Part shown: positions 24,243 through 32,937 of the stretch, piece by piece | How positions within the stretch are numbered: the first letter of the stretch is position 1 | Layout: every line of letters starts with the position of its first letter | Assembly: GCA_035390885.1 (NCBI GenBank) | Contig: DAOOUW010000016.1 | Coordinates: 1-42,003 of the forward strand | Direction of reading: 5' to 3' | Length of the DNA stretch: 42,003 bases | Source: JAOAFT01 sp035390885 | GTDB taxonomy: Bacteria > Bacteroidota > Ignavibacteria > UBA10030 | Notes under the pieces: generated by a model | The model's database searches: none | What the model was told of the DNA's origin: nothing | The model's input: the letters and a program-made list of their open reading frames with translations, nothing else | Translations under genes and position numbers: made by a program

Positions 24243-25166
24243 ATGAGCAATAAGGAACATATTCGTTTCAAACATTATTTTGAATACTCAGGATTTCTTC
24301 TTCTTTCTTTCTTTACGCGTCTTATCCCGCTCAAGAAACTTTACAGAGTTGGATTTTTTTTAGGAGATATTGGATACAAAATAATTCCGTCCAGAAGACG
24401 CGTTGCATTACAAAATCTCATCAATGCTTATCCTGATGCAGATCGGACTTCACTGGAAGCAATTGCTCGAGGATCGTTCCGAAATATTGCTGCAACTTTT
24501 TTAGAAATTCTTGCCTATCCAAGAATGAGCAATGAAACAATTTTGGAACGAGTGAAAGTCGAAAATCCTGAAGTTCTCAATGCAGTTATAAGTGAAGGAA
24601 AAGGTTGTTTGGTGTTGACTGCCCACTATGGAAGTTGGGAAATGGCAATGCAGGTGATTGGAATTTTATACGGAGATAGGATGAAGATGGCAATCGAGAA
24701 GCCGTTGTCGAATCCTTTAGTCGACAATTTAATTCATCGCTACCGATGCGCTTATGGTGGAAAGGTTTTCCCGATGCAATCGAGTGTCCGTGAATCTTTA
24801 AAATCACTAAATGAAGGAGGACTTGTATGCCTTGCGGCGGATCAATCAGCGGCAAAGGAAAGTATCGCTGTCGAATTTTTTGGGAGGAAAGTGCCAACCT
24901 TTACCGGACCGGCGATTCTTTGTTTAAGAACTGGTGCTGCAATGCTTGTTGCGCTAGCAGTTCGCCAACCTGATGGAAATTACTCGATGCGACTTCATAG
25001 AGTCGATACATCGGATCTTCACGGCGTCAATGATGCTAACGTACTCGAACTTACAAAGCGCCACGTCGCTCTCACTGAGCAACTTATTCGTCAAGCGCCT
25101 GACCAATGGATGTGGACGCACAAGCGCTGGAAACATGTTCCTGATAGAGTTAAGATTGATTTATGA
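24243..25166 (+). CDS. Lipid A biosynthesis (lauroyl) acyltransferase, LpxL/HtrB family
   Basis: A 307-residue inner-membrane-associated acyltransferase that adds a secondary acyl chain to lipid A precursors. An N-terminal hydrophobic segment (SGFLLLSFFTRLIPLKKLY) anchors it. The catalytic motif is HYGSWE (H128 to E133). The downstream block AADQSAAKESIAVEFFGRKV with FTGPAILCLRTGAAM, and the C-terminal PDQWMWTHKRWK, are characteristic of the family. The 3' end overlaps the GT9 gene by 4 nt (ATGA), placing it in an LPS synthesis operon. Confidence 0.92.
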   Translation: MSNKEHIRFKHYFEYSGFLLLSFFTRLIPLKKLYRVGFFLGDIGYKIIPSRRRVALQNLINAYPDADRTSLEAIARGSFRNIAATFLEILAYPRMSNETILERVKVENPEVLNAVISEGKGCLVLTAHYGSWEMAMQVIGILYGDRMKMAIEKPLSNPLVDNLIHRYRCAYGGKVFPMQSSVRESLKSLNEGGLVCLAADQSAAKESIAVEFFGRKVPTFTGPAILCLRTGAAMLVALAVRQPDGNYSMRLHRVDTSDLHGVNDANVLELTKRHVALTEQLIRQAPDQWMWTHKRWKHVPDRVKIDL

Positions 25167-26203
25167 CAACGGAATTTCATAAGATTCTTATTATTCAATC
25201 TGCATTCATTGGCGATGTCGTTTTAACGCTTCCACTTGCCCAAGCGCTAAAGAAGTTATTTCCGACTTCCCAAATAGATTTTGTTGCTGTTCCAAAATCT
25301 GTTCAAATAATTGAAGGTCATCCAGCTATTACAAGAGTTTATCCGTATGACAAACACGGTAAAGATTCAGGTGTTGCTGGTTTTCTTCGATTACGTCGAG
25401 CAATTGCTAAAGAAAAGTACAATCTTGCTCTTATTCCGCATCGCTCATTGCGAAGCGCTCTGCTGGCTTGGGGAGCTGGAATTCCACTTCGCATTGGTTT
25501 CGATCGAAGTGCAGGGAAGATGTTGCTAACAAAGATTGTTCGCTATGACAGCAATCGACACGAAATTGACCGCAACCTTTCTCTTCTACAACCGCTCGGA
25601 ATTTCTATTCCAGCTGATGAACTTCCACATATTTTTCTTTCACAGGATGATGTAGCTGGAGTCGATGATTTTTTGCGCACTCAATCGCTCGAATCTTCAA
25701 AAATCTGGATTGCACTTGCTCCTGGTTCAATCTGGGCTACAAAGCGATGGCTGCCAGAGCGGTATGCAGAGCTATCCAGTATCCTTTCTAAGAACTATCA
25801 GGTTTTTCTTGTTGGCGGAAAGGAAGATGAAGAACTTTGTGAATTTATTCGAGCTGGAAATCCTTCAATCATCAATTGTGCTGGAAAATTATCCATCAAA
25901 CAATCTGCTGAACTAATTCGACGGTGTCGGATTCTTGTTTCAAATGATAGCGCTCCTATGCACCTTGCTGTTGGAGTTGGCACGCCTGTGGTTGCAATTT
26001 TTGGAGCGACGGTGCCAGAATTTGGATTTACACCTCGTGGAGAACACGATGTAGTTGTGCAAACTCGGGGATTACAATGTCGTCCATGCGCAATCCATGG
26101 AGGAAATTCTTGCCCTATTAAATCGTTCGATTGTATGAAGCAAATCACGGTTGAGCAAGTAATGGCTTCTATCGAATCGGTTCTGGTAAGTACTCAACAA
26201 TAA
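25163..26203 (+). CDS. Glycosyltransferase family 9 (LPS heptosyltransferase-like), second copy
   Basis: A 346-residue GT-B enzyme paralogous to the one at 1082-2143. The N-terminus is ILIIQSAFIGDVVLTLPLAQ. The C-terminal half has IALAPGSIWATKRWLPERYA, LVSNDSAPMHLAVGVGTPVV and FGATVPEFGFTPRG. The same cysteine signature closes the protein (CRPCAIHGGNSCP, then FDCM). It is coupled to the lipid A acyltransferase by an ATGA overlap, so LPS core assembly is the most likely role. Sequence alone does not give the sugar. Confidence 0.92.
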   Translation: MTTEFHKILIIQSAFIGDVVLTLPLAQALKKLFPTSQIDFVAVPKSVQIIEGHPAITRVYPYDKHGKDSGVAGFLRLRRAIAKEKYNLALIPHRSLRSALLAWGAGIPLRIGFDRSAGKMLLTKIVRYDSNRHEIDRNLSLLQPLGISIPADELPHIFLSQDDVAGVDDFLRTQSLESSKIWIALAPGSIWATKRWLPERYAELSSILSKNYQVFLVGGKEDEELCEFIRAGNPSIINCAGKLSIKQSAELIRRCRILVSNDSAPMHLAVGVGTPVVAIFGATVPEFGFTPRGEHDVVVQTRGLQCRPCAIHGGNSCPIKSFDCMKQITVEQVMASIESVLVSTQQ

Positions 26204-26220
26204 ACTAATATTGGAGAATA

Positions 26221-26993
26221 ATGATGATAAACGAATATCCACAAGAGTACGTATTAACAATTCCAACTCAAGAATTTGAACGCATCGGATATTTTTCCGG
26301 TCTTTGCTTTGAGGTCGAACGCTACAGAGAACTGCTCGAGAACGACGCATATCATCAATATATTGAGCGAAACAAAGCAGAACACGATCCGTCCTTCAAA
26401 CAACTTATTCCTTATGCGCTCATTCGTTGTGGTGCAAGTATCTTCGTATATCGGCGTGGGAAATTGCAAGGTGAAAAACGATTGGTTGGTAATTACTCGT
26501 GTGGTATAGGCGGGCATATTTCTATTGATGATCCTTCGCTTTTTGGCACAACGTATGAAGAAGGACTGAGACGTGAAGTGGGCGAAGAAGTTGATATTCA
26601 ATCGCCGTATCGTCAGAATATTGCTGCGCTAATCAATGATGATTCGGATGAGGTTGGAAAAGTTCACCTTGGCATTGTTCACATATTAACTGTTGAAGAA
26701 CCAAAAGTTGTTGCTCGTGAAAAGGCATTGGCGGAACCTCATTTTATGTCTTTTGAACTTCTTCAGGCTCACAGAGATGAATTCGAAAATTGGTCGCAAA
26801 TTTGNNNNNNNNNNNNNNNNNNNNNNNNNNNNNNNNNNNNNNNNNNNNNNNNNNNNNNNNNNNNNNNNNNNNNNNNNNNNNNNNNNNNNNNNNNNNNNNN
26901 NNNNCTTTTGAACTTCTTCAGGCTCACAGAGATGAATTCGAAAATTGGTCGCAAATTTGCATTGACAATATTGACAAGCTATTACACTCTTAA
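26221..26993 (+). CDS. Nudix-domain hydrolase-like protein (interrupted by an assembly join)
   Basis: After removing the Ns and one 55-bp copy, the gene reads as one frame of 205 residues ending at 26991-26993. It has a Nudix-like central fold: YALIRCGASIFVYRRGK, then GIGGHISIDDPSLFGTTYEE and GLRREVGEEVDI. The last part matches the REVGEE core of the Nudix box. The spacing between the first Gly and the first Glu is longer than the classical GX5E, so it is a divergent member. The substrate (a nucleoside diphosphate derivative) is unknown. It follows the GT9 gene by 17 nt with a GGAG ribosome binding site and may belong to the same operon. Confidence 0.8.
26750..26959. other. Assembly join: 100 N (26805-26904) flanked by a 55-bp duplicate
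   Basis: Bases 26750-26804 and 26905-26959 are identical. Collapsing them makes the Nudix gene continuous (618 nt, a whole number of codons) and gives the C-terminus CIDNIDKLLHS. Confidence 0.95.
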
Positions 26994-27054
26994 AATAATC
27001 TTATTTTCATTTTCAGAAGTTAAGATTTGTGAGAATATTCGAAATTCTTAGCAA

Positions 27055-27083
27055 TTGCTCGGTTCGCAGTTTTTTTCTATATT
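27055..27083 (+). promoter_or_regulatory. Promoter of tRNA-Thr
   Basis: TTGCTC (27055-27060), a 17-bp spacer and TATATT (27078-27083), about 18 nt before the mature tRNA. The -10 with its following bases (TATATTTG) also fits the Bacteroidota TAnnTTTG form. Confidence 0.6.
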
Positions 27084-27100
27084 TGTATAAGTATCGACAA

Positions 27101-27172
27101 GCTGAAGTAGCTCAGCGGTAGAGCAGCGGTTTCGTAAACCGCAGGTCGTGGGTTCAAATCCCACCTTCAGCT
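27101..27172 (+). tRNA. tRNA-Thr (anticodon CGT)
   Basis: A 72-nt cloverleaf. The acceptor stem is GCTGAAG/CTTCAGC with T73, the D stem is GCTC/GAGC, the anticodon arm is GCGGT-TTCGTAA-ACCGC, and the T arm is GTGGG-TTCAAAT-CCCAC. It reads ACG codons. CCA is not encoded. Confidence 0.96.
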
Positions 27173-27258
27173 CTCAATAAATTTCACGACTATGCGCATA
27201 TATTTTCCGGTTACTTCTCAAATAAGTTTTCCTCTTCTTTGTCCTCCTGCAAGAATTC

Positions 27259-27822
27259 ATGAGTCTCGTTGAAGTTATTCTTATCGCTTTCGGATTATCA
27301 GCAGATGCATTCGCAGTTTCTCTCTGTGTAGGAGCAAGCGGATTTGCACACGAACTCAGATCGCGGATACGATTGGCATGGAATTTCGGTTTTTTTCAGT
27401 TTATGATGCCAATCATTGGATGGTTTGCTGGAGGGTTACTGTTAAAATGGTTGGAGTCGGCTGACCACTGGATTGCATTTCTTTTATTAGCGTACGTTGG
27501 CGGCAAGATGATTTATTCAGCTCTTTCTTCCAAGAATTTTTGTCCCAATAAAAATCCAACGAAAGGTTTTCAACTTTTAATGCTCTCTGTCGCTACAAGT
27601 ATCGATGCGTTTGCGGTTGGATTGAGTCTTGCAATGATCAATGTATCCGTCTTTGTCCCGAGCATCATCATTGGAATTGTTACAGCAGTTACATCGTACC
27701 TTGGAGCTCGTTTAGGTACCTTGCTTCATCTTTACTATGGGAAAATTGCAGAATTTGTTGGAGGATGTATATTGATTTTTATTGGATTAAAAATTGTGTT
27801 AGAACACTTAGGAGTTTGGTAA
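27259..27822 (+). CDS. mntP: Manganese efflux pump MntP-type
   Basis: A 187-residue inner-membrane protein with six hydrophobic segments in two repeats of three. Each repeat carries the family motif with an acidic residue in the membrane (GLSADAFAVSLCVG near residue 13 and VATSIDAFAVGLSLA in the second half). Family members export Mn2+. The gene begins 86 nt after tRNA-Thr. That interval is too short for a yybP-ykoY manganese riboswitch and shows no sign of one. The ribosome binding site is poor. Confidence 0.92.
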   Translation: MSLVEVILIAFGLSADAFAVSLCVGASGFAHELRSRIRLAWNFGFFQFMMPIIGWFAGGLLLKWLESADHWIAFLLLAYVGGKMIYSALSSKNFCPNKNPTKGFQLLMLSVATSIDAFAVGLSLAMINVSVFVPSIIIGIVTAVTSYLGARLGTLLHLYYGKIAEFVGGCILIFIGLKIVLEHLGVW

Positions 27823-27844
27823 CAAGTACGAGTCGAAGTTTGCG

Positions 27845-27885
27845 AAGATGAATTCGGAAAATTCTTGCTTGTAGAATCATCTTTT
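27845..27885 (+). terminator. Possible terminator after mntP
   Basis: AAGATGA-A-TTC (27845-27855) pairs with GAATCATCTT (27874-27883), a 10-bp stem with one bulged A and an 18-nt loop. Only four Ts follow, so it is weak. Confidence 0.4.
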
Positions 27886-27941
27886 CATAACTTAATACAT
27901 ATTATAAAAAAGGAAATTTCCATTATTTAGGATATAAAGAC

Positions 27942-29342
27942 ATGACAGAAGGAACTATTGTACAAATTATTGGACCAGTCGTTGATATTGAATTCCCGCC
28001 GGGTAAATTGCCAGAAATCTTAAATGCAATTAAAATTCCACGTAAGAATATCGAAGGCGCTGACGATGAATTAATCGTTGAAGTTCAGCAACAGCTTGGC
28101 GATGATAGGGTTCGCACCGTTGCAATGGATTCAACCGATGGACTGATGCGCGGAATGAAGGCATACGATACCGGCAGCCCAATTACAGTTGCTGTTGGTC
28201 CCGAAGTATTGGGGCGAATGATGAATGTGATTGGACAAACAATTGATGGAAAGCCGCCGATACAATCTAAAAGAACTTATCCAATTCATCGCCCGGCTCC
28301 AAGTTTTGATCAATTAACTACAAAGAAAGAAATGTTTGAAACAGGTATCAAGGTGGTTGATTTACTTGAGCCATATACAAAAGGTGGAAAGACAGGCTTA
28401 TTTGGCGGCGCTGGAGTTGGTAAGACAGTTATTATTCAGGAATTGATTCATAATATTGCCACTCATCACGGTGGATATTCTGTATTTGCAGGAGTTGGCG
28501 AACGCACCCGTGAAGGAAACGATCTCTGGCTCGAAATGAATGAATCTGGCGTTATCAATAAAACATCTCTCGTATTTGGACAAATGAACGAGCCTCCAGG
28601 CGCGCGTCAACGAGTTGCTCTTACTGCTTTAACAGTAGCTGAATATTTCCGCGATGAAGAAGGAAAGGATGTACTACTCTTCATTGATAATATCTTTCGA
28701 TTTGTTCAAGCGGGTTCAGAAGTGTCTGCACTATTAGGTAGAATGCCGTCAGCCGTTGGATATCAGCCAACGCTTAGTACAGAAGTAGGGCAATTACAGG
28801 AGCGCATTACTTCTACAAAGAAAGGTTCGATCACGTCGGTTCAGGCAATTTATGTTCCTGCAGATGACCTGACCGATCCTGCGCCAGCAACAACGTTCTC
28901 TCACCTTGATGCGACCACGGTTCTTAGCAGACAGATTGTCGAAAAAGGAATTTATCCTGCAGTTGATCCACTAGATTCTACTTCGCGTATCCTTGATCCG
29001 CAAATTGTTGGAGAGGAGCATTACACTGTTGCAAGACGAGTCAAAGAAATTCTCCAGACTTATAAAGATTTACAGGACATTATTAATATTCTTGGCATCG
29101 ACGAACTTTCGGATGAGGATAAGCTTACCGTTGCACGTGCGCGAAAGATCGAAAAATTCCTTTCGCAACCATTCTTTGTCGCTGAACAGTTTACAGGTCA
29201 ACCAGGACGTTATGTAAAATTGGAAGATACTATTCGCGGCTTCAAGGGCATTGTGGAAGGCGAATATGACGATATACCAGAAATGGCTTTCCGTATGGCT
29301 GGACCGATTGAAGATGTGTTAGAACGCGCAAAAAATATGTAA
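27942..29342 (+). CDS. atpD: F1F0 ATP synthase subunit beta
   Basis: A 466-residue catalytic subunit of the F1 sector. The N-terminal barrel starts GTIVQIIGPVVDIEFPPG. The P-loop is GGAGVGKT (residues 155-162), followed by GVGERTREGNDLW, the Walker B region VLLFIDNIFRFVQAGSEVS and the DELSDEDKL (DELSEED-type) segment. The genes for alpha, gamma, delta and the F0 subunits are not in the window. An isolated atpDC pair is the usual arrangement in Bacteroidota and Chlorobiota. The ribosome binding site is AGGAT. Confidence 0.98.
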   Translation: MTEGTIVQIIGPVVDIEFPPGKLPEILNAIKIPRKNIEGADDELIVEVQQQLGDDRVRTVAMDSTDGLMRGMKAYDTGSPITVAVGPEVLGRMMNVIGQTIDGKPPIQSKRTYPIHRPAPSFDQLTTKKEMFETGIKVVDLLEPYTKGGKTGLFGGAGVGKTVIIQELIHNIATHHGGYSVFAGVGERTREGNDLWLEMNESGVINKTSLVFGQMNEPPGARQRVALTALTVAEYFRDEEGKDVLLFIDNIFRFVQAGSEVSALLGRMPSAVGYQPTLSTEVGQLQERITSTKKGSITSVQAIYVPADDLTDPAPATTFSHLDATTVLSRQIVEKGIYPAVDPLDSTSRILDPQIVGEEHYTVARRVKEILQTYKDLQDIINILGIDELSDEDKLTVARARKIEKFLSQPFFVAEQFTGQPGRYVKLEDTIRGFKGIVEGEYDDIPEMAFRMAGPIEDVLERAKNM

Positions 29343-29352
29343 GGAACGATTA

Positions 29353-29763
29353 ATGGCAGAGAAAATATTCCATCTGGAAATGATTACGCCTCGAAAAGTT
29401 GTTTTTAAAGGCGATATTGTAAGTTTTAGCGCTCCAGGTGTGATGGGTGGTTTTCAGGTACTTGTTAATCATGCGCCGATGTTTGCAGCAATAGAAATTG
29501 GTGTGATTAAAATCGTTGATGCGTCTGGTAAAGAACTTCGCTTTGCAACCAGTGGCGGCATTGTCGAGGTTAATAATAATAATGTCTTTGTCTTGGCAGA
29601 AACTATCGAAGCAGCTCACGAAATAGATGTGGAACGAGCAAAAGCTGCGCGGGATAGAGCTCAAAAAAGACTCCATGAACGTAAACCTGATCTTGATGCG
29701 AATAGAGCGCAACTTTCGCTTGCGAGAGCTGTTAATCGACTGAAAGTGGCACAAACTGTTTAA
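29353..29763 (+). CDS. atpC: F1F0 ATP synthase subunit epsilon
   Basis: A 136-residue central-stalk subunit. The N-terminal beta-sandwich has FHLEMITPRKVVFKGDIVSF and the conserved MGGFQVLVNHAPMFAAIEIG. The C-terminal helical domain (EAAHEIDVERAKAARDRAQK, then RAQLSLARAVNRLKVAQ) is complete, so inhibitory regulation is possible. It follows atpD after 10 nt with an AAGGA ribosome binding site; the two are co-transcribed. Confidence 0.96.
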   Translation: MAEKIFHLEMITPRKVVFKGDIVSFSAPGVMGGFQVLVNHAPMFAAIEIGVIKIVDASGKELRFATSGGIVEVNNNNVFVLAETIEAAHEIDVERAKAARDRAQKRLHERKPDLDANRAQLSLARAVNRLKVAQTV

Positions 29764-29930
29764 AGGACGATTGGTACTTCACAATGGCATTATGCCAGAA
29801 GTGATAATATAAATCGATAATCAACCTGTATTGCTTTTATTCCTTAAAGAATATAAAACAATATAGAGAAGTAATGATAAACTGCCATAAGAGAGAAAGC
29901 TCAAGAACCATCACGGAGGCATAATACACT

Positions 29931-30731
29931 ATGACTCGTTCTCAACAGTATATTGATTTGTTGCTCGACCATATTCCTAAATGGGAACTCAAAGAGTATG
30001 AACATAGAGATATATTTGACCGGGTTAAGGAGGCAATTGTAACTTCGGATGATGTTAGAACAAAGTTAATTCAACTTTATAAAGTAAAAGGTTTCTCGGA
30101 TTTTGCTCTCTCGCTACTGTGGATTGTCGATCGTGTTGAACAAGATGCCGCCCTTGAGCGTCCAACGCAAGAAGAAGAAAATTTGGTGTTCTCTTTCTTT
30201 CGAAAAGCTGTAGGAGAAAGCGAATCTTCAGTTCCAACGCAGTCAGCAAATGATGCCGATGTCATTTCATCTCAATCTGAAAATGCGACTTTTTCTTTTA
30301 CAAGCGATGAAGCTGTTCCCAATATAACGCCTGAATATCCTGATTGGGGAGTTTCTCTGCAGTCAGATGCTTTTCAGACGAATACAGGAATGAATGAAGA
30401 AGGCTTTGCTCATTTATTGGAGCAATTTCTTGAATCCGTACAATCAGGGAACGATGATCGTGAAACGCTGCTAAAGGGACTTAAATTACAATGTACAGAA
30501 ATGCTTTCCAATGCAACGGATCAAGAGGCTCAACGATTCTATCAACTCCTTGATGAATTTTTAGAGTATGTTGATTCGAATCAATACATAGATGATATTC
30601 GCGTCATGAATATTATATCGAATATTCAAGATCCGTATGCTCAATGGGCGCACGCGCTCTTTGATGAACGTAGCGGGAAATTAGATCCTGCTATTGCAAT
30701 ACTTCAAGATTTTAAATCAATGTTTGAGTAG
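29931..30731 (+). CDS. Unknown two-domain acidic protein upstream of manC
   Basis: A 266-residue soluble protein not matched to a family. The N-terminal region (about 1-90) is helical (SQQYIDLLLDHIPKWELKEY, then KLIQLYKVKGFSDFALSLLW). A low-complexity Ser/Glu/Gln-rich linker (about 95-150) follows. The C-terminal helical region (about 150-266) contains LLEQFLESVQSGNDDRETLL and FYQLLDEFLEYVDSNQYID. There is no signal peptide or membrane segment. The ATG has a good GGAGG ribosome binding site. manC starts 5 nt after its stop, so it is co-expressed with sugar-nucleotide synthesis. A scaffolding or regulatory role is a guess. Confidence 0.7.
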   Translation: MTRSQQYIDLLLDHIPKWELKEYEHRDIFDRVKEAIVTSDDVRTKLIQLYKVKGFSDFALSLLWIVDRVEQDAALERPTQEEENLVFSFFRKAVGESESSVPTQSANDADVISSQSENATFSFTSDEAVPNITPEYPDWGVSLQSDAFQTNTGMNEEGFAHLLEQFLESVQSGNDDRETLLKGLKLQCTEMLSNATDQEAQRFYQLLDEFLEYVDSNQYIDDIRVMNIISNIQDPYAQWAHALFDERSGKLDPAIAILQDFKSMFE

Positions 30732-30736
30732 AATAT

Positions 30737-31822
30737 ATGAACAACACGTATGCGGTAATAATGGCTGGCGGCGTAGGCTCAAGGTTTTGGCCCAGAAGTC
30801 GTGAGCGATCCCCAAAACAAGCTTTAAATATTGTGGGCAACGGTACAATGATTCAGAATACAGTAAAACGCATAGAGACGCTTGTGCCTTCTGAAAATAT
30901 TTTGATCATTACGAACAAAGTGCAAAGAGATATTATATCTCAGCAATTACCGCATATCCCAAATGAAAATATTTTAGTAGAGCCTGTCGGAAGAAATACT
31001 GCTCCGTGCATTGGCTTAGCTGCTCATTGGATTCTGCGAAAAGATCCTCAAGGTGTGATGATTGTTCTCCCCGCAGATCATTTGATAAGCGAGAACAAAA
31101 AATTTTATCAGGTACTGCAACGGGCAATTCATACCGCTGAGTCAAGCCAATCACTGGTTACAATAGGTATTAAGCCTACTCATCCTGAAACTGGATATGG
31201 TTACATTCAATATGAAGACATTGATGAGCACAACCCTTACATTGAAGATAAAATATATCGTGTAAAAACATTTGCGGAAAAGCCAAATTATGAGACCGCT
31301 GTCAAATTTATCGAAAGTGGCGACTTCCTCTGGAATAGCGGCATTTTTATTTGGCGTGCATCGGTCATTCTCGATGAAATTCAACGTTTATTACCTGAAA
31401 TTGCTGACCAACTTCAAAAAGTTGCAAAGACATTGGGAACAGAAGATTATGAAAACACTCTTGAATTAGCTTATGGTGTTATTCGAGGTATTTCCATTGA
31501 TTATGGAGTTATGGAAAAAGCAAAATCTGTTTATGTTGCCTTAGCAGATTTTGGGTGGAGTGATGTTGGTTCATGGGATGAGGTAAAACGCCTTACGCCG
31601 GTTGATGAAGATGGAAATGCACTGCGTGGAAATGTTATCGTACGGGACGCATCAGGCAATTACGTCGATGCAGGACAAAAACTTGTTGCATTAATAGGTG
31701 TAAAAGACCTTATCGTAGTAACAACAGATGATGCAATTCTGATTTGTGAACAAGGCCGTTCTCAAGAAGTGAAGGAAATTGTCGATTTCCTAAAACGAAA
31801 AAAAATGTATGAATATCTCTAG
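30737..31822 (+). CDS. manC: Mannose-1-phosphate guanylyltransferase (monofunctional)
   Basis: A 361-residue nucleotidyltransferase that makes GDP-mannose from mannose-1-phosphate and GTP. The nucleotide-binding signature is AVIMAGGVGSRFWPRSRERS followed by PKQAL. VEPVGRNTAPCIGLAA, VLPADHLI, KTFAEKPNYETA and WNSGIFIWRAS match the family. The phosphomannose isomerase domain found in longer bifunctional enzymes is absent, so length fits the monofunctional type. The product feeds envelope glycans, in keeping with the LPS genes in the window. Its last 14 nt overlap the start of rlpA. Confidence 0.95.
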   Translation: MNNTYAVIMAGGVGSRFWPRSRERSPKQALNIVGNGTMIQNTVKRIETLVPSENILIITNKVQRDIISQQLPHIPNENILVEPVGRNTAPCIGLAAHWILRKDPQGVMIVLPADHLISENKKFYQVLQRAIHTAESSQSLVTIGIKPTHPETGYGYIQYEDIDEHNPYIEDKIYRVKTFAEKPNYETAVKFIESGDFLWNSGIFIWRASVILDEIQRLLPEIADQLQKVAKTLGTEDYENTLELAYGVIRGISIDYGVMEKAKSVYVALADFGWSDVGSWDEVKRLTPVDEDGNALRGNVIVRDASGNYVDAGQKLVALIGVKDLIVVTTDDAILICEQGRSQEVKEIVDFLKRKKMYEYL

Positions 31823-32437
31823 GGTATTGACGTATTTTATTTCTATATCCTGTATGATTGTTATCTTAGGATGTTCTTCCTCTCCTCGATTTATTGACGG
31901 GGAAGCGTCTCACTCTAAACCTCAAAAGCCGACTGTCCATTCTGGTATAAAAAATCAAAACACACAAAAAATACTATTATCTCTGGAAGGTATTGCATCA
32001 TTCTATTCAGAGGATTTCCATGGCAAATTAACTTCGAATGGTGAAATCTATGATATGAATGCGCTTACAGCCGCCCACCGTACTTTTCCTTTTGGTACAA
32101 AAGTTCGAGTAATTAATTTGGAAAATAATAAATCGGTTGTTGTAAGGATAAATGATCGCGGACCTTTCCATGAATCCCGCATTATCGATCTATCGTATGG
32201 TGCAGCCAAAGCGCTCGATATAGTGCAATCTGGAACGGCTNNNNNNNNNNNNNNNNNNNNNNNNNNNNNNNNNNNNNNNNNNNNNNNNNNNNNNNNNNNN
32301 NNNNNNNNNNNNNNNNNNNNNNNNNNNNNNNNNNNNNNNNCGATCTATCGTATGGTGCAGCCAAAGCGCTCGATATAGTGCAATCTGGAACGGCTTCGGT
32401 TCGGCTCGAAGTACTTGGGTGGGGAACAGGCGAATAA
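31809..32437 (+). CDS. rlpA: RlpA-like lipoprotein (double-psi beta-barrel), interrupted by an assembly join
   Basis: With the Ns and one 55-bp copy removed, the gene is 158 codons long and ends at 32435-32437 (157 residues). The signal peptide ends in a lipobox (ILGC, C22), so it is an outer-membrane or periplasmic lipoprotein. The barrel has GIASFYSEDFHGKLTSNGE, then MNALTAAHRTFPFGTKVRVI, VRINDRGPFHESRIIDLSYG and the end SVRLEVLGWGTGE. RlpA proteins bind or cleave peptidoglycan glycan strands lacking stem peptides. No SPOR domain is present, so it is the short form. It overlaps manC by 14 nt. Confidence 0.88.
32186..32395. other. Assembly join: 100 N (32241-32340) flanked by a 55-bp duplicate
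   Basis: Bases 32186-32240 and 32341-32395 are identical. Collapsing them restores the rlpA frame through to its natural C-terminus. Confidence 0.95.
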
Positions 32438-32455
32438 TTCCTTGAATGTGTAATT

Positions 32456-32680
32456 ATGAAAATTACTGTGTACGTAAAACCAAATTCAAAACGAGATTCG
32501 ATTGAGACAATTTCTAAGAACGAACTTAAAATCCATGTTTCTGCACCTCCAATTGAAGGGCGTGCAAATAAAAAGTTAATTGAATTGATTTCAGAATTTT
32601 ATAAAGTTCCTAAATCCGCAGTTAACATTAAAACAGGAACATCCAGTAAAGTTAAAATTATTGACATTAGTGGAATTTAA
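32456..32680 (+). CDS. YggU/UPF0235 (DUF167) family protein
   Basis: A 74-residue soluble protein of the conserved DUF167 family. The core is ITVYVKPNSKRDSIETI, then LKIHVSAPPIEGRANKKLIE and KSAVNIKTGTSSKVKII. Function is unknown; the structure known for the family is a small alpha/beta fold. It lies 18 nt behind rlpA and is probably in the same transcript. Length is slightly short compared with the roughly 95-residue E. coli member. Confidence 0.88.
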   Translation: MKITVYVKPNSKRDSIETISKNELKIHVSAPPIEGRANKKLIELISEFYKVPKSAVNIKTGTSSKVKIIDISGI

Positions 32681-32861
32681 ATTTTTTATATCATTTTAAT
32701 TAAAGATATCCAATGGTTAGCGTTTGACTAATATACACACTACCGATTAAGGTTTTTAATGTTTTATTTTCGCACTTACAGGAATATTCCGACAGAATTG
32801 CAGATTGTTTGTTGCATTTTGGGCGATCGAGGCATGAGATATACAAAAGTGTCCTGAACCA

Positions 32862-32890
32862 TTGAAAACGTGGCTCCCTTTTTTTATATT
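32862..32890 (+). promoter_or_regulatory. Sigma-70-type promoter of the lytic transglycosylase gene
   Basis: TTGAAA (32862-32867), a 17-bp spacer and TATATT (32885-32890), about 47 nt before the start codon. Confidence 0.6.
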
Positions 32891-32937
32891 ATAATACACA
32901 GAGGAATGGGTTATGTTCCACTATTGAAGGATAAATT

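Noticed and set aside
26221..27051. A 276-codon frame through the N run in the Nudix gene
   Set aside because: The second half is in a wrong phase. Collapsing the duplicate gives a 205-residue protein ending at 26993.
27173..27258. Possible manganese riboswitch (yybP-ykoY) before mntP
   Set aside because: Only 86 nt are available after tRNA-Thr and no matching helices are visible.
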